Assembly (NCBI GenBank): GCA_027625095.1 | Contig: JAQBXN010000033.1 | Location: 1 to 64,000 of the forward strand | DNA: 64,000 bases | Reading direction: 5' to 3' | Origin: Planctomycetota bacterium | Lineage (GTDB): Bacteria; Planctomycetota; PUPC01; JACPCR01 | Part shown: positions 26,087-35,530 of the stretch, in pieces | How the letters are laid out: every line of letters begins with the position of its first letter | Numbering within the stretch: position 1 is the first letter of the stretch | The notes under the pieces: generated by a model | What the model was told of the DNA's origin: nothing | The model's database searches: none | Seen by the model: the letters and a program-made list of their open reading frames with translations, nothing else | Translations under genes and position numbers: made by a program

Positions 26087-27139
26087 ATGAATATGAATGT
26101 CACCATAAATTCTCTTTTTGCTTTGATCTTCTCGATTGCTCTCGTGAACGCGGAAGATGGAGCCAAACCAGGTGAGCCCGTCGATTACAGCAAGATTGCC
26201 TTCTACCCCCAACGGTGGGTCGAGAACAAGATCGATCCTCTTCTGGTGCCATGGACTGGGACCGAAGTTGTGTTTCTCACCGCGGGCACAGAGTTCGATA
26301 AAACGATCATGACGAAGATGCTCGAACGTCTCGACGGAGGCTGGAAGGTGTACGCAGAACTTACCGGTAAGCGACCGCAACCTTTCAAACACTTGAATGG
26401 CAAACCAACTATCGCTGCCGTCCCGAAGGGTAACCTTTCGTGTGGAATCGGCTGCGGGTATATCGGCGCGACGGGCATCGAAGTCGCCGGTTTCTATGGC
26501 CACGACTACAAAATGCTGCAGGGAGATATCGAAGCGATGCCGCATTACTACTTCTACGAAATGGGGCGTAACTATTACACTTTTGGCCCGAGGCATTCCC
26601 TTTTCATAACCGGCTTTGCTGTCTTCATGCGTTACGTCTGTATGGACACCCTGAAGTGTCACGATCCCGAAGAATCGCTACGAAAGAAAATCGATGAAGC
26701 GGAAGCTCAGTTCGCCGAATCCGACATGGGCTTTCTGAGGGGATTCACCACTATGGATGGACTGGGTGAGAAGGCACCGCGATTGAAAGGTGAGAAGGGG
26801 CAGGACATACACCCCTCTGATCAACCGGTCATTTATTGTTCCGCCATGTTAAAGCTCTGGCGGGAACACGGCGGCAACGAATGGCTGAAACGTTTCTATC
26901 GTGAGCTTGCCGGATGTGAGCCTGTGGAGCCAAAAACGAAGGACGACGCCCTCCAACAAAGTCTCAACTGGTTGGCCGCAGCTTCCTGCGCTGCCAAGGA
27001 AGACCTATCGCCGACTTTCGCAGATCGGTGGAGGATGCCGCTCAGTCCTGGCGCAAGAAAGAAGATGGCAGCGGCGAATTGGGAGGACGAGACACTGACT
27101 GCTGCCAAACTGGTGAAAGAGTTGTCGGCAGCAGATTAG
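26087..27139 (+). CDS. secreted protein of unknown function
   Basis: This 350-aa protein has a good signal peptide (MNMNVTINSLFALIFSIALVNA), so it is exported. The mature part has no motif I can name. It contains a Cys-Gly cluster (SCGIGCGYIG, about 120) and an aromatic stretch HYYFYEMGRNYYTFGPRHS (about 152-170), which sits where some metallopeptidases carry an HExxH-like helix but lacks the His-Glu pair. ATG 26087 was chosen over the longer frame from 25907 because the signal peptide begins there. It lies 100 bp after the C45-like gene and is convergent with the nucleoside hydrolase. Confidence 0.7.
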   Translation: MNMNVTINSLFALIFSIALVNAEDGAKPGEPVDYSKIAFYPQRWVENKIDPLLVPWTGTEVVFLTAGTEFDKTIMTKMLERLDGGWKVYAELTGKRPQPFKHLNGKPTIAAVPKGNLSCGIGCGYIGATGIEVAGFYGHDYKMLQGDIEAMPHYYFYEMGRNYYTFGPRHSLFITGFAVFMRYVCMDTLKCHDPEESLRKKIDEAEAQFAESDMGFLRGFTTMDGLGEKAPRLKGEKGQDIHPSDQPVIYCSAMLKLWREHGGNEWLKRFYRELAGCEPVEPKTKDDALQQSLNWLAAASCAAKEDLSPTFADRWRMPLSPGARKKMAAANWEDETLTAAKLVKELSAAD

Positions 27140-27171
27140 TGCTACCGGCGAGTGTAATTGGGCTCGGATGG

Positions 27172-28092
27172 TTACTTCGTTTGCGCATAGCCATTGAGTC
27201 TTTTGAAGAAGTCCCCAAAGACAGCATCCCGGTTGGCGTCTATGGCCACCCGCATCAGGTGCCGTGACGGATCATGGCTAAAGGTGATCTGGTCAGTAAG
27301 GATGGGACTGTGCGTGAGAACGGTCGGAATCCAATCGGAATTGATGAGCCAGGCGACGGTTGAAATGTCCCAGATGACTTTCGACCAGGCGAATTTGTCC
27401 TTGCCGTAATCTTTGAAGATCTCAAAAAGGTAATCGCCGATAGCTCCCTTCCCCTTTACGTAGCGTTCCATCTCCGGCATTGTGGTTCGCAAATGCTCAG
27501 CAACATTCTTGCAGGGGATCTGGACCAGAGGAACGCCACAATCGAATATCAGTCGTGAGGCGTGAATGTCCTGTCCGAGATTAAATTCATTTGTGGTTCG
27601 CCAGTTGTGAGGATGTCCACCAAGCCAGACCACAACGATCCGTTCGATCATGGAAGGCTCCATGAGGATGGCCGAGGCAATATTTGTGATAGCGCCGATG
27701 GGGAGGACATACAACGGCCCCTCCCGGTCTGCCAACGCCCTTTCCACGAGGTTTCGTGCGGCTTCACTTTCAACCGGTTGGTTGGCCGCGGAAAGGTACA
27801 CTTCTGAGCCCCTGTAAACAAAATTGTCCGCCGGATGATCAAGACGTTCGAGAAGCCGCAAGATCTCTTCGTAACTCCTCTCCATTCCATCCCCCGGACC
27901 GGATGAACGGTAGTTCTGAAACGGCGCAGCATAAATGGCCTCTACATCGAGTTCGTCTGCAAGGATTGAATAAACGACCGCGAACTGGTCATCAATTTCG
28001 TTATAAGTATCGGTGTCAAGTACCAGCGAGATTTTGCCTTGTGGCGGGTTTAACGCTTCGATGCGTTGTGATTCGGTGAGTTTGGGAAACAT
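27172..28092 (-). CDS. inosine-uridine preferring nucleoside hydrolase family protein
   Basis: This 306-aa protein has the N-terminal Asp cluster DTDTYNEIDDQ (about 26-36) and a later NLGQDIHA segment that supplies further metal and ribose contacts, so the fold and metal site look intact. The cluster spacing differs from the first hydrolase at 271-1269, so the two are not recent duplicates. It should hydrolyse N-ribosides in the cytoplasm. It is a single gene, convergent with the secreted protein (32 bp) and divergent from the zinc hydrolase. Confidence 0.85.
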   Translation of the reverse strand: MFPKLTESQRIEALNPPQGKISLVLDTDTYNEIDDQFAVVYSILADELDVEAIYAAPFQNYRSSGPGDGMERSYEEILRLLERLDHPADNFVYRGSEVYLSAANQPVESEAARNLVERALADREGPLYVLPIGAITNIASAILMEPSMIERIVVVWLGGHPHNWRTTNEFNLGQDIHASRLIFDCGVPLVQIPCKNVAEHLRTTMPEMERYVKGKGAIGDYLFEIFKDYGKDKFAWSKVIWDISTVAWLINSDWIPTVLTHSPILTDQITFSHDPSRHLMRVAIDANRDAVFGDFFKRLNGYAQTK

Positions 28093-28278
28093 GGTCTATA
28101 GTGAGGTTGAAGATTCAGATCACGGGTGTGACCCAGTCTAACTTCAAGCAGGATGCATCTTCAACCGGCCGCCACCCGCGAGGCCACTTGGATGCGAGCG
28201 GTCGGGAAGGATGATGGACTCATGCAATGAATGAGAGGTATCATTCGGGTATCCGATGACAACCATGGAAATTCACCT

Positions 28279-29313
28279 ATGCAAATCTTTTACAGCTACA
28301 GTAGATTGCTTGAACATCTGGAGGCGAAAGGACACACAGCCCGCGTTCTTGGATTGTCGCCGGATCGTTCGCCGATTGTCGCGATCAAAAGTGGCGGCAA
28401 GAAGCTGCCGGCAATTCTTATCAGTGCGGGAAGTCATTCGACTGAACAGGCAGGGGTAAGCGCTGCGGTAGAGCTCCTCAATTCACTCGAAACTGAACAC
28501 CAGGTTTTCATCATTCCCAGCAGGGATCCGATGGGGATGAACGGACTTCGCTATGTCATTGGTTTGTCAGTCTCCAAGTGTCCCGATTTCGATTCACCAG
28601 AGGAACTGAAGGACGTACTTCGTGAGCATGGAGATGTGGTGCTCGAAAACGACAAAGATTTCGTGGCACGAATCGGAGAATACGGGTACTCACTTCACGG
28701 GCTTCACGGCCGTTTTCAGGCCGGTGAAGATTTTCTGAAACCGCTCAGAGGCAAACGGGTTTTCTTTCCGTCCTTAACCGACGATATTGAGGGCACCGAG
28801 CCATTTACTCGTGCCTATACACTCATCGTCACCCCTGAAGGGGAGGTGCTGCACATCAATCGATTTCATGATACGGAATGGGGGCCGGTTGAATCCCAAT
28901 GTGTCCGCAATCTGATGGCCGAAATTCATCCCGGCCTCACGCTCGACCTCCACGAGTATGACGGAGATCGTTTCTGGCTATCCGCACGTAGCCAGCGTAC
29001 CAGGGAGGATGACGAGTGGGAGGAAAAGATCGCAAGGGCCACGGTCGGTGCGGCCCTTGAAGCGGGCGCATCGCTCCCAGATAACGATTACTTACCCGAT
29101 ACGTTTTTTACGAAGTTGGAAAACGGCGCCTACCGTCTGAACGCCGGGATCCGGGGCGAGGGGCTGAATCTGACCGATTTCGCCGCGGAGAAATATGGAC
29201 TCGCCTTCACGATCGAAACTGGCATGAAGTGCAGCTTTGAGCATCGAGTAAAGATCTCCACCCTCGCAGCGAAAACGGCTGTAAAGTTGTTCGAAGAGCG
29301 ACATCGGAAATAG
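28279..29313 (+). CDS. M14/AspA-type zinc hydrolase
   Basis: This 344-aa protein has the zinc motif HxxE in SAGSHSTEQAG (H53, E56) and a later LDLHEYDG supplying the third ligand His (about 224). This matches the M14 carboxypeptidase/succinylglutamate desuccinylase superfamily, which cleaves C-terminal residues or N-acyl groups. A late ENGAYRLN...FTIETG segment probably holds the catalytic Glu. There is no signal peptide, so it is cytoplasmic. The frame is also open from ATG 28231; neither start has a clear ribosome binding site, and ATG 28279 was chosen because conserved sequence begins just after it. Confidence 0.75.
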   Translation: MQIFYSYSRLLEHLEAKGHTARVLGLSPDRSPIVAIKSGGKKLPAILISAGSHSTEQAGVSAAVELLNSLETEHQVFIIPSRDPMGMNGLRYVIGLSVSKCPDFDSPEELKDVLREHGDVVLENDKDFVARIGEYGYSLHGLHGRFQAGEDFLKPLRGKRVFFPSLTDDIEGTEPFTRAYTLIVTPEGEVLHINRFHDTEWGPVESQCVRNLMAEIHPGLTLDLHEYDGDRFWLSARSQRTREDDEWEEKIARATVGAALEAGASLPDNDYLPDTFFTKLENGAYRLNAGIRGEGLNLTDFAAEKYGLAFTIETGMKCSFEHRVKISTLAAKTAVKLFEERHRK

Positions 29314-29383
29314 AGGGCGGTGCTTTACCCCCAGTCTTGCCAGGGTTGCCACGCATCTGAAGTGTCTGGAAGCCCCAATGCTC

Positions 29384-30337
29384 CTAATCTTCCATGCTTC
29401 CTTCTATCTGATCGACCAGCTCGACGGTATGAATAACGTCTCGCAAGTCAGTCAGTGGCACTTCTCGCTTTTCAATAGACCCGACAAAATGCTGGTGCAT
29501 GGTCAGGACGCCTTCGTATGCCGGGACGTCCTCCTTATCGACTCCCTCGATGTCCCATCCGCCGAGTAAGGTTCTCTTATTGTCCTCCAGAATTTCGATC
29601 TCCTCAGGAATTTTCATGTAACAACCAACGCCAACGCCATGCAATTCTCCGCGGAGAACACGGCCGCCAGATGCGCGATTGCCCTCGATAATTCCTGTCG
29701 CTTTGTTGTCGAATCGAATCAGTGCGGTGTAACAGTTTCGGCTTTCGCTGCCGAACTTATCTCGGTAGGCGGTCACTTCCGTCGCTTCGCCGCCTGCCAG
29801 ATAACGCACCATGTCAACAATGTGGATGACGTCATTCCAGAGCGTCGTCGTGAACTCTTTCCCATTGCCTCCAAGGATACGTTTGTTGAACATCCCTTTG
29901 GCCAACGTGACCTGGCCGGTGGCATCCACCCGCCGTTTGGCCTCACGATTGACGGCGGTGAAACGCCGTTGCAAACCTACCATCGCATAGACGTCATTAG
30001 CAACTGCGGCGTCGAGGAGCTGTCGCGTTTCATCGCTGTTCGCGCCGGGGGGCTTTTCAATGAAGATGTGCTTTCCTGCGTTCAGGCAGTCCAGCGCGGG
30101 CTGCAACAGCCATTTCTCATTCATCACGCAATAAATCACGTCCAGATCCATCGTGTCGAGCATCTTGCGATGGTCGGTGAACGTCCGTTGAATGCCATAC
30201 TTCCCGGCCACCTGGCCAAGCCTCTGTTCATCCATCTCACATACGGCGACTATTTCAACATTTTGAACGCGGCTCACATTTGGATAATGCGCTCCCTGGC
30301 TGCGAGGGCCGGCGCCAATGAATCCTGCTCTCAACAT
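29384..30337 (-). CDS. Gfo/Idh/MocA-family NAD(P)-dependent oxidoreductase
   Basis: This 317-aa enzyme has a Rossmann N-terminus (GFIGAGPRSQG at about 5-15), the family EKPPG motif near 94-98, and a C-terminal alpha/beta domain with an H-containing WNDVIHIVDMVRYL segment. The family oxidises or reduces sugars, inositols and related polyols using NAD(P)H. The substrate is not predictable. The gene is monocistronic, convergent with the zinc hydrolase at 28279-29313, and preceded by the HEAT-repeat gene on the same strand with 143 bp between. Confidence 0.85.
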   Translation of the reverse strand: MLRAGFIGAGPRSQGAHYPNVSRVQNVEIVAVCEMDEQRLGQVAGKYGIQRTFTDHRKMLDTMDLDVIYCVMNEKWLLQPALDCLNAGKHIFIEKPPGANSDETRQLLDAAVANDVYAMVGLQRRFTAVNREAKRRVDATGQVTLAKGMFNKRILGGNGKEFTTTLWNDVIHIVDMVRYLAGGEATEVTAYRDKFGSESRNCYTALIRFDNKATGIIEGNRASGGRVLRGELHGVGVGCYMKIPEEIEILEDNKRTLLGGWDIEGVDKEDVPAYEGVLTMHQHFVGSIEKREVPLTDLRDVIHTVELVDQIEGSMED

Positions 30338-30480
30338 GTTCGTTTCTCGTCTCTGAATGATCGATTCCTAATGACACCGCCTGGTTCATTCCGATCGTGA
30401 ATGAGGCAAACAAGCTCATCAGGGTCCCAAGACTTGTTGGATCCAAGCCTTACCCATGGGGCCCCCGTCGGAAACCGGAA

Positions 30481-32118
30481 CTATTCAATGCCAGAGAGCT
30501 TCAGCTTGTTTTGCGCATCTGTCGCTTCCTTGCCTCCTTCACCCGATTGCACCACGTGCTTGAGGAGGTCGATACCAAACTGGCGAAGCTTGCTCATCTG
30601 TTCAACAAAGTGAAAACCCAGATAGTAGAGATCTGCAAGGTCAATAAGTGATTTCTCTTTGATCAACATGCTGGCCACATCCATCCCATCGAGTTCGATC
30701 AGCTGTGTGAAGAGAGCCAGGCTTTTATTTTTCTCGCGTTCCAGCTTCAGCAGGCCCCGGTTTGAGGTCTTAAGACGGGCGAGCGCCAGCAAAAACTTGG
30801 CATTTTTGTCCTGATTCCTTCCGCTGGTTAGAAATCGAAGCTCGGATTCCGCTTCTTCATAGTTGCCGGCTTCAATGAGTTTCTTCCCCTTATCGAGGAT
30901 CGCTTTGGAAAAAGCCTCAGGGTCGAGACTCGACAAAAGGCTGAGAATGTTATCCCCGCGTTTTGGATTCTGTTCGCGAGTCTTGATGGCTTGACCGAGA
31001 TGTTTGGCGAACTGCGCTTTCGTGAGCTTGGGCTTCGCTTCCTGCACCTTGTGAGCGGCCTGGCCAAAAATGGCATCGTCCTCAATACCGTGTAACTGCG
31101 CCAGAAGCATCTCGCCAACGTTCGGACATTGCTGCAGGCTGGTCATCACCTGCTCTCGAAGTTTCCAATCCTCTACACTCAACATACCGGCAAGAGCCGC
31201 GCCGGCCTCGCTGCTGGCGATAATGCCGAGCTTCTTTACAGCATTTAATTGAACGTAAGGGTCACGATGCTCGAGAAGTTTGATCAGGTCAGTTGTAGCC
31301 GTGGCTGTCAGGTTGATGCGGGAGGTCAGATCGTTCGCTGCCTGGACAAGACCGGGATTCTCTTCGGTCAAAAGGAACTTGGACAAGACCGGCCACAATT
31401 TCGCGTGATCCTGCGGCGGCACGTGAATCTTGGCAAGACAGAGCAGGGCCTGACGTGTAACTCTAGGAGGGGTGTCCTCCGCTTGCAGCAGTTTCATATA
31501 GAGAGAAAGGGAACCCTCGTCTCTCAGAACGCCGAGCATCCGGAGCGCACCCGCGAGTGCGATCTCAGACCGCTTGAACGTCGCTTTAGATGCGGTCGAA
31601 CGGATGGAGTCCGCCATTTCTGAACGCACGCTCTCGTCATCTATATCGGACAGCTTTCTGTGGAAATCTTCACAGATGCTGTCCACTGCTTCGCGATCGG
31701 CTTTGGGCAAGATTTCGAGAAGATGCTTAAGCGAGTCAGTAAGAGGAAAACGCTGCAGAATTGTCAACAGGGTGGACTTGTTAACAGGCTCGTCGTCGGT
31801 GAGTTCCTTGAGGACGGACGGAAGGACTTCAGCCCCTAGCGCAACCGTGGCCGAGACAGCCCGGTTTCGTTCGCCAAGCTGGGCAGAGGTGAGATAGGGA
31901 AGGATGTAACGCAGAGATTCGGAACGACCGCTCTTGCCGAGTGCTTCGAGAACGGAACATCGCACGGCAAGCTTTGAATCCGACAAGCATTGGCCAAGAG
32001 CTTGCACCACGTCTTTGTCGCGATGTTCGATTTCACTCAGTACTTTGGCCGCCGCACACTGCACCCCTTCGTCTTCGTGATGCAACATGGCAACCACCTT
32101 CTTAAGGGTGTTATCCAT
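30481..32118 (-). CDS. HEAT-repeat protein with C-terminal helical (TPR-like) region
   Basis: This 545-aa, almost all-helical protein has no signal peptide or membrane segment. The N-terminal three quarters are tandem HEAT-like units of 30-38 residues (for example GVQCAAAKVLSEI, AVRCSVLEALGKSG, PYVQLNAVKKLGII). The C-terminal 130 residues contain a TPR-like pair (EAGNYEEAESELRFL, AKFLLALARLK). Such proteins are scaffolds; no enzymatic motif is visible. It is downstream of coaX on the same strand, separated by a hairpin-rich 222-bp gap. Confidence 0.75.
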   Translation of the reverse strand: MDNTLKKVVAMLHHEDEGVQCAAAKVLSEIEHRDKDVVQALGQCLSDSKLAVRCSVLEALGKSGRSESLRYILPYLTSAQLGERNRAVSATVALGAEVLPSVLKELTDDEPVNKSTLLTILQRFPLTDSLKHLLEILPKADREAVDSICEDFHRKLSDIDDESVRSEMADSIRSTASKATFKRSEIALAGALRMLGVLRDEGSLSLYMKLLQAEDTPPRVTRQALLCLAKIHVPPQDHAKLWPVLSKFLLTEENPGLVQAANDLTSRINLTATATTDLIKLLEHRDPYVQLNAVKKLGIIASSEAGAALAGMLSVEDWKLREQVMTSLQQCPNVGEMLLAQLHGIEDDAIFGQAAHKVQEAKPKLTKAQFAKHLGQAIKTREQNPKRGDNILSLLSSLDPEAFSKAILDKGKKLIEAGNYEEAESELRFLTSGRNQDKNAKFLLALARLKTSNRGLLKLEREKNKSLALFTQLIELDGMDVASMLIKEKSLIDLADLYYLGFHFVEQMSKLRQFGIDLLKHVVQSGEGGKEATDAQNKLKLSGIE

Positions 32119-32239
32119 TCACCTGTTCTCCAGTATTTAATAGGTTTGCCAATTTAAGCTGATAAAGATTGTCCAGATGCACTGTCGTCAGTCAACCACA
32201 TGGTATTGGACGGCGATAAGGTAGGTTCTAATACCGGGT

Positions 32240-32335
32240 TCCTCGCTGCGAGGATGAGGCTTATCTTCGACGGAATACGGTCTGCGATGTCAGGCACAAC
32301 CTGACGTCGTGTTGGTCACCCTGTTCCTCGGGTGA
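32240..32335 (-). other. three consecutive hairpins between coaX and the HEAT gene
   Basis: Read along the minus strand after the coaX stop, the gap holds TCACCC/GGGTGA (32316-32335), GTCAGG/CCTGAC (32289-32305) and TCCTCG/CGAGGA (32240-32254). Each is a perfect 6-bp stem with a short loop. This could be a terminator region for coaX or a structured leader of the HEAT-repeat gene. No U-tract is seen. Confidence 0.35.
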
Positions 32336-32340
32336 TGTTC

Positions 32341-33072
32341 TTAACCTGCCAGCCCTGCCGCGTGGGCGATCCCCATCAGAGTGAGATTCGGCTGAGGATT
32401 AATCGCGTGTTCTGTGTGCTCAAGAAACCAATTCAAATCGCCGCCCGTCCCGAGGATTATGGCATCGGGCAACTCTTTGAGAAGGTTGTCCAGGATTCTG
32501 TCAAGAGCTCCCGCGCATCCCCACTGCAACCCGCTGCGGATGGCGGAGACTGTGTCCGATCCGATGGCGGAATCTACTTTTTGGGGCGCAACCTCCGGCA
32601 GGGCTGCGGTCTGATTATGGAGAGCGCGTGCTGACATATTCAATCCGGGCGATATAGCGCCCCCGAGGAATTCACCGATCCCGCTAACTACACTGAAGGA
32701 CATCGCCGTACCAAAATCTACTACCACTACATTATCGACAGGAAAGAGATGGTGGGCCGCAAGCGCATTCAGAAGACGATCCATTCCAACGGTATCTGGT
32801 GGCCAGCACAGGTTGGTCAGTTGAATGCTTTCCCGCACGACGAGTCGTATTACCAGTTCGAATTCAGATTCCAGAGAAGCGCAGACCTGCTCCTGCATCT
32901 TGGGATTCACGCCTGCCACCGCTGCCCCTTCAGTGGCTTCCCGAACCCAGGAGGGGAACTCCTTGATCCTGAGAAAGTCATCAACAGGCAGACGGCATGA
33001 TTCTTTAATTTCGCCACTACGACAAAGGCCGAGGCTGATGTTGGTGTTTCCAATATTCGCAACGAGAGCCAT
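32341..33072 (-). CDS. coaX: type III pantothenate kinase
   Basis: This 243-aa ASKHA-fold kinase performs the first step of coenzyme A synthesis. Family motifs are visible: IGNTNISLGL at the N-terminus, GMDRLLNALAA (the conserved GxDR), VVDFGTAMSFSVV, and a C-terminal ILGTGGD. One family residue is changed: the first motif reads NIGNT, whereas the family has DxGNT, with the Asp taking part in phosphate/Mg handling. ATG 33072 gives the normal N-terminus; the frame extends to 33138 without support. The gene is 7 bp from the GspC-like gene and probably co-transcribed with it and the PilT-like gene. Confidence 0.85.
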   Translation of the reverse strand: MALVANIGNTNISLGLCRSGEIKESCRLPVDDFLRIKEFPSWVREATEGAAVAGVNPKMQEQVCASLESEFELVIRLVVRESIQLTNLCWPPDTVGMDRLLNALAAHHLFPVDNVVVVDFGTAMSFSVVSGIGEFLGGAISPGLNMSARALHNQTAALPEVAPQKVDSAIGSDTVSAIRSGLQWGCAGALDRILDNLLKELPDAIILGTGGDLNWFLEHTEHAINPQPNLTLMGIAHAAGLAG

Positions 33073-33079
33073 GGTTCGC

Positions 33080-34090
33080 CTACTGGCCAAGTTCAAAAGT
33101 GAGGGTGATGTCACGGTTCTGACGCCGCAGGTCCACACGAATCACGTCGCTGGAAATGATATCCGTCATCATGAGGACCGGATTGAACGTCTCATCGAGC
33201 GGTTTGCCGTTGACTGCCCGGACGATGTCGTTGGTTTGCATGCCATATCTGGCCAACATGGATTCATTGGTTACCCCTCCGATCTTGAAGCCGATCACCT
33301 TGTCCTCTTCACGAACGATGACGTACTTGATGCCTTTCATAACCTCAACGGGCCGTGACATGGCCTGCATGACGTCGTCACGTTTCACCACTTTGTGGAA
33401 TTGGGGATCAAATTGAGTTGGTCGCTCCGGTTCAAGGTGTCTCGGCTTGTACGCGGAACTGCCGAGGCTATTCTCTTGTTCTTCCATTTTGAGGGTGATA
33501 CGCCTTCCAAGATATTCGAAGACGGCTGCATCCACTTTTATCTGGACCACTTTTGCCTCCATCCCCTGCGGGCTTTCGCCGAGCATGCAGAGGCTTTGTT
33601 CTCTGGTCTTCTTGATTAACACAACCACTCCGCTGCGATTTTTTGCGGGATAGTCAAAGACGCCAATCACGCTGATAAGCGATTCCAGCGTCGGCCCTGC
33701 AGGTTCGACAATTTCTTGCTGAGGGGGAAATGCTGGTGCTGTTTCCGGGGCCTTTTCTGAAGCCACATCCAGCCCGGGAGGAGACGGTGCCCTTACCGGG
33801 ACTACCTGGTCCAACATCTGCCGGGTTCGCTCGGAATCGGTCAAGTCCTTCGCTCCGGGAGGGGCGAATCGCCTGGCAAAAACCTTTAGAAGTTCCTCAG
33901 TGGAAACCTCTCTTTCCGGTTTAGCCTCAGTTGGTAGTTGGTCCTTCGTGGGCGCACTGGCCGGACGGTGTTTCTTAATCGCCGGCTGGCTCGCCTCTGA
34001 GGTAAACGCCCAATAGCCAGTGTAGGCCGTCCCCAGAATCAATCCGGTAATTAAGAGCCGCATGAACTGTAGAGAGGTTTTGGGTTTCAT
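33080..34090 (-). CDS. GspC-like inner-membrane protein with PDZ domain
   Basis: This 336-aa protein has one N-terminal membrane segment (about 10-28), a Pro/Glu-rich disordered stretch (about 35-135), a beta-rich domain (about 140-215) like the homology region of type II secretion protein GspC, and a C-terminal PDZ domain (about 250-335, with IGFKIGGVTNESMLARYGMQTNDIV). GspC links the inner-membrane platform to the outer-membrane secretin. Its ATG overlaps the stop of the PilT-like ATPase (TGATG), which supports a role in a type IV pilus or type II secretion machine. No secretin or pseudopilin gene is in the window. Confidence 0.65.
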   Translation of the reverse strand: MKPKTSLQFMRLLITGLILGTAYTGYWAFTSEASQPAIKKHRPASAPTKDQLPTEAKPEREVSTEELLKVFARRFAPPGAKDLTDSERTRQMLDQVVPVRAPSPPGLDVASEKAPETAPAFPPQQEIVEPAGPTLESLISVIGVFDYPAKNRSGVVVLIKKTREQSLCMLGESPQGMEAKVVQIKVDAAVFEYLGRRITLKMEEQENSLGSSAYKPRHLEPERPTQFDPQFHKVVKRDDVMQAMSRPVEVMKGIKYVIVREEDKVIGFKIGGVTNESMLARYGMQTNDIVRAVNGKPLDETFNPVLMMTDIISSDVIRVDLRRQNRDITLTFELGQ

Positions 34091-35166
34091 CAGAAGGCCC
34101 CCTTCGAAATACCTCGAATTTCCAAATTCAGATCGTCCGGGTGATCTGAGGCCGCCAGCGCCTCTTCAAGTGAGATCACTTCTTTCCGAAAGAGATAAAG
34201 CAGGCATTGGTTGAAAGTCATGCTCCCGAAGTGCCGGCCCTCTTTCATTGCGTTCGTTAGATCGTTAACCCGCCCTTCAAGAAGCAGATCTTTGATGGTT
34301 GGCGAATTCACCATCAGCTCAAATGCCGGCACACGGCCCCTTCCGGCCTTCAACCGAATCAGCCGCAATGAAAGAATCCCAACCAGATTCATGGCGAGTT
34401 GATGTCTAAGGAACGCATGTTGATCTGCCGGGAAGAAATTCATGATGCGTTCCAAAGTCCGGGAAGCATTAATCGTGTGCAGTGTACTGAGTACAAAGTG
34501 GCCGGTTTCTGCCGCGGCCGTAGCGGCCTCCATAGTCTCACGGTCACGCATTTCCCCGATGAGAATAACGTCCGGGCTTTGCCGAACACAGTGTTTCAAT
34601 GCCAGATAGAAATCAGAAGTGTCCCGCCCTATCTCACGCTGATTTATGATGCATTTTTTGTCCTTATAGATGTATTCAATGGGATCTTCCAGAGTGACAA
34701 TGTGTTTGGGTTGGGTCTGGTTCAAATGCTCGATCATCGAGGCCAGGGCTGTGGTCTTACCACATCCAGTCGGGCCGCTGACCAGAAACAAACCTCGCGA
34801 GGCAGAGACCAGTTTCTTGAGGCTTTCCGCGGGCAGGTTGAGCTCTTCAAGGGGGCGAACCGTGCTCATCAGGCGTCGGAGGACCAATCCAATGTGCCCC
34901 TGCTGAAAGAAAGCGTTCACCCGGAACCGCCCGAATTCAGGATGCGTGTGGGCTGTATCTAATTCCTTCACTCTGTTCAAATCTTCCAACTGGTCTTTGC
35001 TGAAGATAGACTCTGCCACTGACCTTGGGAACTCAGGTGAAACCGGTTCCGATTGGAGAACTCGTATCTTTCCATCCACCCGAACCGAGGGCACACATCC
35101 GACCTTGATGAAAAGATCCGATGCCGCAGTCCCTTTGCACTGTGCTAACATTTCTTCGAACGTCAT
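34090..35166 (-). CDS. PilT/PilU-type pilus retraction ATPase
   Basis: This 358-aa hexameric ATPase of the secretion superfamily has Walker A GPTGCGKTT (131-139), an Asp box (VTLEDPIEYIY), Walker B VILIGEMRDRET and the His box STLHTINAS. PilT-like enzymes depolymerise type IV pili and drive twitching or DNA uptake. The N-terminal domain matches PilT, starting MTFEEMLAQC at ATG 35166; the frame extends to 35328 without support. The C-terminal AIRAG-like motif region is replaced by RLKAGRGRVPAFELMVNSP, still recognisable. It is coupled to the GspC-like gene. Confidence 0.88.
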   Translation of the reverse strand: MTFEEMLAQCKGTAASDLFIKVGCVPSVRVDGKIRVLQSEPVSPEFPRSVAESIFSKDQLEDLNRVKELDTAHTHPEFGRFRVNAFFQQGHIGLVLRRLMSTVRPLEELNLPAESLKKLVSASRGLFLVSGPTGCGKTTALASMIEHLNQTQPKHIVTLEDPIEYIYKDKKCIINQREIGRDTSDFYLALKHCVRQSPDVILIGEMRDRETMEAATAAAETGHFVLSTLHTINASRTLERIMNFFPADQHAFLRHQLAMNLVGILSLRLIRLKAGRGRVPAFELMVNSPTIKDLLLEGRVNDLTNAMKEGRHFGSMTFNQCLLYLFRKEVISLEEALAASDHPDDLNLEIRGISKGAF

Positions 35167-35530
35167 ACGCGGGATTCTATCCGCGTGGTTCCTGACGGGC
35201 AAAGCTGTGGGCGTAACACATATCGCCGCCGTAAGGCCGTAACCAAAAGGAAGAGAAGTGCTTCCAACGAATTCAAGGAAACAACGCATGGGGAAGCCAA
35301 AATCTTTCAAAGAAAACAAGAAACTCAACTGTAACCGTGCGTAGGGCGTAATTGTTGCCCGAATTCAGATCCCAAATGTTAGTGTGTGCATTAGAATGCC
35401 CGGGATGGAGCTATCGCAGCGAAGAGCTTCACAGACTATTTCACCTGTGGAGAGTCCCCCAGGAGTATTCACATAGCTGGACCTACCCTCTCCTTAAGTA
35501 TTACAGATTACGCCTTACGTCTTACGTCCC
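35167..35530. other. divergent intergenic region, no gene seen
   Basis: This 364-bp gap separates the divergent PilT-like ATPase and trpC genes and should hold promoters for both. The only visible structure is a short direct repeat CTTACGTCTTACGT immediately before the trpC start. I see no credible small gene or RNA. Confidence 0.4.
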
